Shown here one piece after another: positions 59,441 through 64,000 of a stretch of DNA of 64,000 bases. Position 1 is the stretch's first letter; each line of letters starts with the position of its first letter. Source of the DNA: Paramecium octaurelia (Eukaryota; Ciliophora; Oligohymenophorea; Peniculida; Parameciidae); assembly GCA_905182995.1 (NCBI GenBank), contig CAJJDP010000019.1, positions 89,600-153,599 on the forward strand. Reading direction: 5' to 3'. Both the position numbers and the translations under genes were made by a program. Below the pieces are notes generated by a model. That model worked only from the letters and a program-made list of their open reading frames with translations. It had not been told where the DNA came from and ran no database searches.

Positions 59441-60825
59441 TTTTTATTCATTTATCATTTTGCTTATTATACTACCGATTCTTAATTGACTATTGAATTT
59501 CATTAGCTATGTCTTTATTTCTTTAGTGATATCCAGAAAAGGTTTCAATAAAATCCAAAATAATCATTTCTATAAAGAATTCACGATTTAGGACATATGA
59601 AATTGAAGCATTCAAGCTCTTTAATTCCATTAATTGGCAATATATTCTAAGCTTTATTAATTATATATTTTGGTTTTTAAAACATCAAGCCAATTCGTTG
59701 ATTAATATGATATTTTTAAAGTATTTCATTTAGGATTCTGGTCGAAGTCACTTAATTTTTCTCGGAACTTTCTATTTTTGTATATATATATAGTGAAATG
59801 CAAAATTAAGAGGAGTTAAAAAAAATCATTAGTGTCTTTTGATTACATCAAAATACTCATAGTGGTTTATTATTTTTTCCCCTTGCCTAATTTAGACATA
59901 TAATTTAGGGTCATTCTTTATAGAATTATAACTAGCCCTTTTTTACTATGACTCTTCGTTCAAATTAATTTCCTTTTTCTTATAACAATGAAGTATAGTT
60001 TTAGCAGTAGCATAGTTAATATTAAGGTCTTTGGCTATCTGAAATTTTTAGAAAATCTTACTTTCTTAATTTTGCATTTTTATTTCAGTACAGTTTGAAC
60101 CAATTAAGTTTTCTTTGCTTTTGAGATATGACAGTAAACTCGTTTTGCAGTAATATCTACCATTTTATCACACATTTTCATAGACCTCGTTTTCACCCCA
60201 GCAACATTCTCTTGACTATTCATTAGGATTTAATTTTTATTAAAAATGTAATTAAAATGCCATGAGATTTAAATTAATCGTAGAATCTATGGACTAAATG
60301 AATAATAAAATTTGGATTTAATATGCAAAATGTCACGTAAATGTTTATTGATGAAGTTTTGTGAGTAGCCATCGATTGAAATTAGATTGAGATCAATTTT
60401 GTTATCGGTTTATGTGATTACTGTAGATCAAAATTAGCCAAGTTAAATGACCAAAATGGACAAATAATTATTGATGGCTGAATCTGTTGGGATGAATTTG
60501 TTATTTTATTTTGGAATCATATTATCTAATAAATGATGACACATTATTAATTTTGCTCTATGGATTGGTTTGTCAGTATTTTAACTAATTAATAATTTAG
60601 ACAATAAATTGAGATCAGAAAATTATTAAATAATATCAACATAATTAAGCTTTTAATTCAATGTGTTAATATTCGATATCCTAGTGCAAATACCAAACAA
60701 TATTAATTACACTAATATTTGATGCAATTATATAATTTCAGATTTAACGACTAATGAATTTCTTAACCGACCTTAGAATATAATAGATATCAATAATATT
60801 TAATAAAGTACTAAATTATAAAAAC
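59441..60825. repeat. Second 1385-bp exact direct repeat, copy 2
   Basis: Duplicate of 58055-59439, including a full copy of the HTH gene at 59826-60223 on the minus strand. It ends 7 bases before the stop codon of the Aurora-like kinase. Confidence 0.93.
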
Positions 60826-60831
60826 AACAAT

Positions 60832-62330
60832 TCATTGTCTACTGCTGCACATACTGAGATACATTTTAAGTATCTTATCTAAATCTTAAGATTGATGAGA
60901 TTCTTTTTTGAATCTCGAAACACAATCCTTATTTTACACTTTGATAACTCTATCAGTCTTTAAATTTAATCTGTTTTCTTCTTCAAAAGTATGCTATTGA
61001 TCCTCTATTGTAAATGATGGCATGGATTTAAATTAATCTAAAAGTTTAAGAGTTCCATTTTCATCAAAATTTCTTGATTTTGAACAGTACTTGCTCAACT
61101 AGATCTTTTTCGGTTAAGGACTTTTAATCTAGGTAATTTTTGCGTTAGAATTCTTGATTAAATTAGTTAAACTAGCCTAATTTCTTTTATGCATATTTGT
61201 TGCATCCCTTAAAGGACTGGTCTATTCATAGATGATTTTCTTTTTGATATCATCAAATATATTTGATTGCTTCTTTGAGTCAACTCTGGTTTTTGATATA
61301 TTAGGAGATTTGATACTCAAAGATGAAGAGTTGTTCAAATTATTCCCATTTGTTTGATTCAATCTACCAATTGGTTATTATTTGTGACTAATCAAAGGAG
61401 ATTGATATTTTTAGATTGAATTTTAATCAACTGAAAAACTAGACCTTGGTGATAAAGATATCTTTAGTTCTATTATATTATATTGAATAACAATATTACA
61501 TCCTTATTATGGATAGCATCTCTGAACAAATGGAGATTGATAAATATCTTTGAAGGATAATCTCTACGATGGATCTTTTTATAAGATGTTCTTAATTAGT
61601 TCTTGGGCATCTGCATTGATTGAACTGGAATAACGTATTAACCCGGTTTTTATATTTGCTGCTATTTCCTTATATTCCTTTCCCTTAAATGGAGCATATC
61701 CATGTAGCAATTCATAGAGCAACACTCCTACTGACCATATGTCAATCTTGTAGTCATAGGGCAAGTCTGAGACAATTTCAGGAGCCATGTACTCGTAGGT
61801 TCCACAGAAAGTCTTTCTTTTAAGGTGAATGTTCTCTGCGCACCATCCAAAATCACATAATTTGATGTCGCTATTGCTATCCAATAACAAATTCTCAGGC
61901 TATGTATGTTTACAACATTTATTACTTTGATATCTCTATGGAATACATTGATTTCATGAAGATATTGCAATGCTTTGCAAGTTTAAATAAAGTACTTGCA
62001 GGCTTCTTTTTCATCTAATCTTTTTCTCCTTTATACATAATTGTATAGGTTTCCATTTTCAGCATATTCCAATACCATATATACGTTTCCATGTTCAATG
62101 AAGCTATCATACAAATTTACGATATTTGGATGATGGCACTTTAAATGGACTTTAATTTCCCTTTCCACTCCTTCCTGCTCATATGGAGTTTAGATATTGC
62201 TTTGTTAAATTGATTTTATGGCATAGAGTGATTATGATTTGACATGTTGTACCAGATTAACAGTTCCAAAAGATCCAGTTCCTAAACTAGTCTTACCGTT
62301 AGATCTCTGTTTGAGTTCAAATTGAGTCAT
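60832..62330 (-). CDS. Aurora-like Ser/Thr protein kinase
   Basis: 490 residues after one 26-nt intron (GTAATAAATG...CATAG) placed directly after the catalytic HRDIK; exactly 491 codons. Kinase landmarks: LGTGSFGTVNLVQHV, VFHRDIKPENLLLD, KLCDFGWCAE (the DFGW form is an Aurora trait), then RKTFCGTYEYMAPEI, where Thr in the activation loop is kept, and IDIWSVGVLLYELLHGYAPF. The domain ends near residue 275 with DPSQRLSFKDIYQSPFV. A tail of about 210 residues is Ser/Asn/Lys-rich and unstructured. Predicted active kinase in mitosis or cilia. Aurora assignment is from activation-loop and DFGW features; a PLK-like origin is less likely. Confidence 0.86.
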
Positions 62331-63527
62331 TGACGTAAAAAGTCCTTTATTATAGCATTCTATTTTTCTTTACATGATTGTTCGATTAACTGACAAATTT
62401 TTATAAATATAATCAATAAAATTTATATTCAATTTACTTAAAATAATCACCTCTGTCACACCAAAATGCACGCTTCTAATCCTGCAATTCTCAATAATAA
62501 TCGAATGCCTTTTCCTTTCATGTTTTCAAAATTTTCAATTTTGTATCTTTGTATGACATCATTTGATTTTGAAGTTTATTAATTTATTTTTAACAAATCA
62601 CCAATCCAAAACAACTGCATTTTCTGATAAGAATATTGACATTAGTCATTCTGGAATCAGAATGTTTAAATTTTTAACTTGATTTATTAAAATACATTTT
62701 ATTTCTCCATCAAATAATGATATTCCAATTTCAATTGCAATATTAGATTATATGTGATGTATAGATATTATTTTCACGTACTTCAGGATAATATTGTTCT
62801 CTTATGAAATTTTTTTATTAAATTTTATAATTCTGCGAGTAGTCACAGAATATTACTATAGAATTATATAATCTAAAGAAAGTAATACCATTTTTTATCA
62901 AAATCATAACATGAAGTATTGAGAGATTTGATGAAGGTATACCATTGAGGAGGAATTTCTTTATATTAATATATCATTGTATTTATTAAAAAGTAAAAGG
63001 TAAGAAAATCAAATAATAGTATGTTTATATCTCATTAAACAACTATATTTGATCATAATATAAGAAGTAGAAAGGAGTATGATTTAAAAATTAGAAATAT
63101 TTCATATACATTATAAATTGTGCTCTTTATTCTTGTAGGTATTTTAATGATTGATGAAAATTGTTAAATGCAAGTTCTGAGTTGTTGCAATATCAATAAA
63201 TAGAAAGTTTAAAGCAATTCATTTTATTTTATTGAATTTCAATCATATCATGATCATAATTTGGAACCGCAAGGCCCTTGATCAGAAAAGAGAATAATAA
63301 CATTATTTTGAGTTAGTTAAAGTAGTATATTCTCTCTGGTATGCAATATGATTTAAAATTGTAGCATTATTATTAAAAATAAATGTCACTTAATTTAATT
63401 TTATTGAATATTATTGTACAATGATTAAAAATTTTGAACAGTATTACAATATATAAAAAGTGCGTCAGATGACATATAAAGTGATATCATAATAAAAAAC
63501 AAAGATAGTTTATCGATAATTGTAACA
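62331..63527. other. Intergenic region, one possible small relic
   Basis: AT-rich. On the minus strand 62456 to about 62650 has two overlapping protein-like frames; one ends ENMKGKGIRLLLRIAGLEA before a TGA at 62456-62458. It may be the end of a decayed gene. Nothing else supported. Confidence 0.4.
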
Positions 63528-64000
63528 ATGAAAATCCTTCTGCTCGTTCTAGTGATCTAGGTGTTTAGCCAAAGCTGTTTAAGTTCAACAGGATCATAAG
63601 TTGACTGGTGGCTGATATTCAAATTGCCTGCCGACTCAAGTATTCCCTATAGCGGATTTGAATACTATTATTGTGATTCACAAAATGATTGTTCTGCAAT
63701 GAACATGATGAGTGATGATTTAAGAGATTATACATCTCCCTTACAAAGAACTGTGAGTTAGATCTCATTTACTTCGACTACAACAATGAATGTAGTATGG
63801 AATGATTAACCCTCTGGAAAATCAACAATCTCCGATAGAGCTCATTCCAAAGGCATTTTGTCAGCATCTTCTAGTGGATAGGGGTTCATAATTAACCATT
63901 CGACACCACAATTCCCTGTTTTTGATGATACTCAAAGGTAATATTTTGGTAATATAAATTTAGTTATATAATACCTGGAATGCCAAGCAGTTCTAGTGTT
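63528..64000 (+). CDS. DNase II family nuclease (5' part, runs off the window)
   Basis: From ATG 63528 with signal peptide MKILLLVLVIQVFSQ. It continues with the family motifs VDWWLIFKLP, SDRAHSKGILSASSSGQGF (HSKG in place of the usual HAKG; His of this motif is catalytic in DNase II) and INHSTPQFP. A 26-nt intron (GTAATATT...TTTAG) lies at about 63937-63962. Known members are acid endonucleases of lysosomes or phagosomes, so a role in digesting DNA in food vacuoles is likely. The second catalytic half is beyond the window. Confidence 0.85.

Noticed and set aside
59826..60223. A second HTH gene
   Set aside because: Exact copy inside the second 1385-bp repeat; not a real duplicate.
1..64000. 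tRNA, rRNA, insertion sequences and CRISPR arrays
   Set aside because: Looked for cloverleaf-like GC-rich stretches, inverted terminal repeats with transposase frames and spaced repeats; none seen.

Overview
The window reads as macronuclear DNA of a ciliate, most likely a Paramecium relative. It is very AT-rich. It begins with mixed CCCAAA/CCCCAA telomere repeats. Long reading frames appear only if TAA and TAG are read as glutamine and TGA is the only stop. Genes are small, closely packed and cut by introns of about 19-43 nt that start with GT, mostly GTA. For about 20 genes, removing the introns I identified restores a continuous frame of whole codons, which is the main support for the models. 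No tRNA, rRNA, CRISPR array or recognisable transposon was seen.

Layout. Bases 1-9668 form a subtelomeric block with telomere repeats at both ends: a B-box/TPR protein (1146-2463), a two-TM membrane protein (3278-4684), a decayed coding tract with an (ATTC)n microsatellite (about 5000-7800) and a WD40 protein on the minus strand (8051-9353). Bases 9669-15767 hold sparse sequence, a large glycine-rich repeat protein (11209-13240) and a 1385-bp exact repeat around a single N at 13776. Bases 15768-25888 hold a TPR protein, an unresolved membrane-protein-like frame, a small protein, a GAF-like coiled-coil protein, a lipidated-looking pseudokinase with MORN repeats, and a small two-TM protein resembling Eros/CYBC1. 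Bases 25949-34103, all minus strand, hold a PIAS-type SUMO ligase, a second Cys-rich/pseudokinase/MORN protein with an overlapping upstream frame, an Arp5-like actin-related protein and a SEC14 protein ending in a CaaX-like box. Bases 34215-40735 are one giant Cys-rich membrane protein. Bases 42789-57956 hold a small basic protein, an ULK-like kinase, an unknown helical protein, a CAMK-like kinase, a TEY MAP kinase, a MORN protein, a B-box coiled-coil protein and three further proteins. A second 1385-bp exact repeat around an N at 59440 carries a small helix-turn-helix protein. The window ends with an Aurora-like kinase (60832-62330) and the 5' end of a DNase II gene (63528-64000).

There is no operon logic. 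The common theme is signalling: four probable active kinases and two pseudokinases, with MORN, B-box, TPR and WD40 proteins of the kind expanded in ciliates. Two 1385-bp repeats around single Ns are almost certainly assembly joins, so the true locus is probably about 2.8 kb shorter. The most unusual biological points are two divergent Cys-rich pseudokinase-MORN proteins about 3.6 kb apart, frequent AAG intron acceptors, and the internal telomere tract.
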